From Angelakisella sp. (lineage in GTDB: Bacteria; Bacillota; Clostridia; Oscillospirales; Ruminococcaceae): 6,615 bases of DNA. The notes beneath the pieces are model-generated. The model ran no database searches. It was not told the DNA's origin and was given only the letters and a program-made list of their open reading frames with translations. This document shows, piece by piece, positions 5,378-6,615 of the stretch. The translations under genes and the position numbers were made by a program. The stretch's first letter is position 1; the number at the start of each line of letters is the position of its first letter. The stretch is from positions 1 to 6,615 of the forward strand of contig JAAWEO010000120.1 of the NCBI GenBank assembly GCA_022794295.1. Reading direction: 5' to 3'.

Positions 5378-5413
5378 AAAAAAACCACCCCCCGGTTCTC
5401 CCCGGGAAGTGGT
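5378..5413 (-). terminator. Rho-independent terminator of the tocopherol-cyclase-like gene
   Basis: The stem pairs 5384-5388 with 5409-5413 and 5391-5395 with 5402-5406. A 2-by-2 internal mismatch separates the two helices, and the loop has 6 bases. On the minus strand a run of seven T follows (5378-5384, the first overlapping the stem end). It lies about 45 bases after the stop at 5458. The T-rich flank on the other side could also allow weak termination on the plus strand. Confidence 0.8.
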
Positions 5414-5457
5414 CATTTTTACAAGGGGATTTTTGTTTTAAGGGATGACCGGTCCTT

Positions 5458-6348
5458 TTACGTTTCGGAATATTCAAAGCTGGCACACTGGCTGGTGTGC
5501 TCCAGTAACAGCTTGTCCCCCTCCCAAAAGCGGCAGTGTACATTGGCACACAGGTTTTCGTGGATGGTCCGCTTCATGCTCCCCTCCACGGGGGCGCGGA
5601 GAGCCTGTCCCTGTTCCCCCGGCAGCTCCACCGCCAGGCGGTATTTTCCCTGGCGGACGACCGCCCCGGCAGAGGACCATGCAGCGGCCTTGGCCCCCCG
5701 GTAGGTGGCAAGGCGGTACTCCCGGCCACGGTGAAAGACCGAGCAGATGATACCGGTAAAGCTGCCCAGAGGGGTGGGGATCGAGGCAATGGCAAGCATC
5801 AGGCCGCCATCCCCGGGACTGCCCCACATGCACTGGGTCCAAAGGTAGGCGCTGGGAAAGGAACGCCCCCGGTCCCCCTCAATGTACCCCAGGCCGCCGG
5901 AAAAGTCCAGCACCTCTCCGTTCAGCTCCAGGGTTCCCTCCAGGGAATGCCCCATGCTGATCACCGTGTGTGAGCACTGCATCCCGGAGAACAGGAGAAA
6001 GGGCCCCATGATGTGGGAACGAAGGGCGGTAAAGGGGCCGTAGCTCAGGATCCCCCGAAGGGAAAGCCCCTCCTGGTGGATGTTCAGCCGGACCCCCCGG
6101 CAGTCAAACCGGGACTGCCCCAGCCGGACCCGGAAGCTGTTTTCGTCAGCCCGAAGCTCTCCGGCCGGATATTCCAGCCACCAAGCCCCCCGGTCTGTAA
6201 TGACCTGAAGGGAAGCACTGGACCGCCCCCTGGCATCGATGTGAAGGGCAGGAATCAGCGCCAGACACTTCCCCTCCCTGCTTTGATGCTTCAAATACCA
6301 CCCCTCAAAATAAGGCCCCGACCGATTCGCACCATAAAAATATTTCAA
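5458..6348 (-). CDS. Tocopherol-cyclase-like (lipocalin-like) protein
   Basis: This 296-residue protein resembles the tocopherol cyclase family found in many Clostridia, where its role is unknown. The plant enzyme closes the chroman ring of vitamin E, but anaerobic Clostridia have no known tocopherol pathway. Visible family hallmarks are GPYFEGWYLKHQ near the N-terminus (11-22), SLQVI at 47-51, IMGPF (113-117), a SMGH stretch, and the strongest block GYIEGDRGRSFPSAYLWTQ (154-172). The alternating strands fit a beta-barrel. There is no signal peptide or membrane segment. The TTG at 6348 was chosen because GGGAGG lies 7 bases upstream and family members start just before the GPYFEGWY block. A longer reading to 6516 has low-complexity Gly/Val-rich sequence and is rejected. 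It appears to be a single-gene unit, with a TATAAT box upstream and its own terminator. A hydrophobic small-molecule or lipid-related substrate is plausible but unproven. Confidence 0.88.
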   Translation of the reverse strand: MKYFYGANRSGPYFEGWYLKHQSREGKCLALIPALHIDARGRSSASLQVITDRGAWWLEYPAGELRADENSFRVRLGQSRFDCRGVRLNIHQEGLSLRGILSYGPFTALRSHIMGPFLLFSGMQCSHTVISMGHSLEGTLELNGEVLDFSGGLGYIEGDRGRSFPSAYLWTQCMWGSPGDGGLMLAIASIPTPLGSFTGIICSVFHRGREYRLATYRGAKAAAWSSAGAVVRQGKYRLAVELPGEQGQALRAPVEGSMKRTIHENLCANVHCRFWEGDKLLLEHTSQCASFEYSET

Positions 6349-6355
6349 TAAAAAA

Positions 6356-6361
6356 CCTCCC
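6356..6361 (-). promoter_or_regulatory. Ribosome binding site deciding the TTG start of the tocopherol-cyclase-like gene
   Basis: GGGAGG lies 7 bases before the TTG at 6348, which places the protein start just before the conserved N-terminal block. Confidence 0.65.
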
Positions 6362-6399
6362 TTCCCTCCCCCACAGCCCCAAACTAAAACAGTACCAAA

Positions 6400-6405
6400 A
6401 TTATA
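6400..6405 (-). promoter_or_regulatory. Possible -10 box for the tocopherol-cyclase-like gene
   Basis: A perfect TATAAT lies on the minus strand about 50 bases upstream of the TTG start. No good -35 box is found 16-18 bases further upstream, so this rests on the -10 and its position alone. Confidence 0.4.
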
Positions 6406-6487
6406 GGCATTTCCCCCCAATCTAATCCCCCATAGAAAGAATTCCCCCACCCCAAATACTCCCCCACAAACCCTAGCCGCAAATCGG

Positions 6488-6587
6488 CTCCGCCGGAGGC
6501 ACCAAACCCGTTCCAACCTGGCCCGCAGGCCATAGCCGCGAAGCGGCCTTAGCCCGAAGGGCTCCGCTTTTTTCCGCAGAAAAAAGC
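6488..6587. repeat. Cluster of five back-to-back short palindromes
   Basis: Five perfect inverted repeats with 3- or 4-base loops follow each other. They are 6488-6498 (CTCC/GGAG, loop GCC), 6519-6532 (TGGCC/GGCCA, loop CGCA), 6535-6547 (GCCGC/GCGGC, loop GAA), 6551-6563 (AGCCC/GGGCT, loop GAA) and 6566-6587 (9-bp stem GCTTTTTTC/GAAAAAAGC, loop CGCA). No protein-like frame crosses them. Such G+C-rich palindromic blocks are common between genes in gut Clostridia. The fourth stem, followed closely by T6, could end transcription on the plus strand, and the T-run may serve a minus-strand gene beyond the right edge. Confidence 0.6.
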
Positions 6588-6615
6588 ACCTTATCCGGCC
6601 AACGAGCCTCCGGCC

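Noticed and set aside
6349..6516. Upstream extension of the tocopherol-cyclase-like gene
   Set aside because: The added 56 residues are Gly/Val-rich without family similarity, and the TTG at 6348 has a well-placed ribosome binding site.

Overview
The window looks like a piece of chromosome from a Gram-positive anaerobic member of the Clostridia, most likely in or near the Oscillospiraceae. The reasons are strong AGGAGG-type ribosome binding sites, sigma-A-like promoters, a TlpA-type lipoprotein, a CD1871A-family CXXC microprotein, a RelQ/YjbM-like alarmone synthetase, and a coding background of about 60% G+C (estimated by eye). The genus assignment is inference. Every complete gene lies on the minus strand. 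Only a short gene tail at the left edge lies on the plus strand, convergent with the rest.

In the direction of transcription (right to left): (1) 6615-6349 is non-coding and holds a run of small palindromes and a TATAAT box. (2) 6348-5458 encodes a tocopherol-cyclase-like (lipocalin-like) protein with its own terminator. (3) 5258-4185, behind a well-formed promoter, encodes a response-regulator receiver domain joined by a coiled coil to a RelA/SpoT-type (p)ppGpp synthetase domain. It ends at a textbook terminator. (4) 4044-2425 is a tightly overlapping three-gene redox operon: a TlpA-like thioredoxin lipoprotein, a 48-residue membrane microprotein with a CLEC motif, and a NapH-like polyferredoxin membrane protein. 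(5) 2391-1576 is one AT-rich gene of unknown function with a single predicted membrane segment, probably acquired horizontally. (6) 1545-239 is a translationally coupled pair: a WrbA-like flavoprotein and a HAD-family phosphatase. (7) 2-88 is the possible 3' end of a plus-strand gene.

The two most interesting systems are the receiver-alarmone synthetase fusion and the redox module. The fusion suggests that a two-component signal could directly gate (p)ppGpp synthesis. The redox module has the parts to carry electrons from cytoplasmic iron-sulfur clusters across the membrane to an external thioredoxin-like lipoprotein. The AT-rich gene sits directly against the 3' end of the redox operon, and the last codons of the polyferredoxin gene already have the composition of the AT-rich segment. 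This points to a past insertion that rewrote that end.
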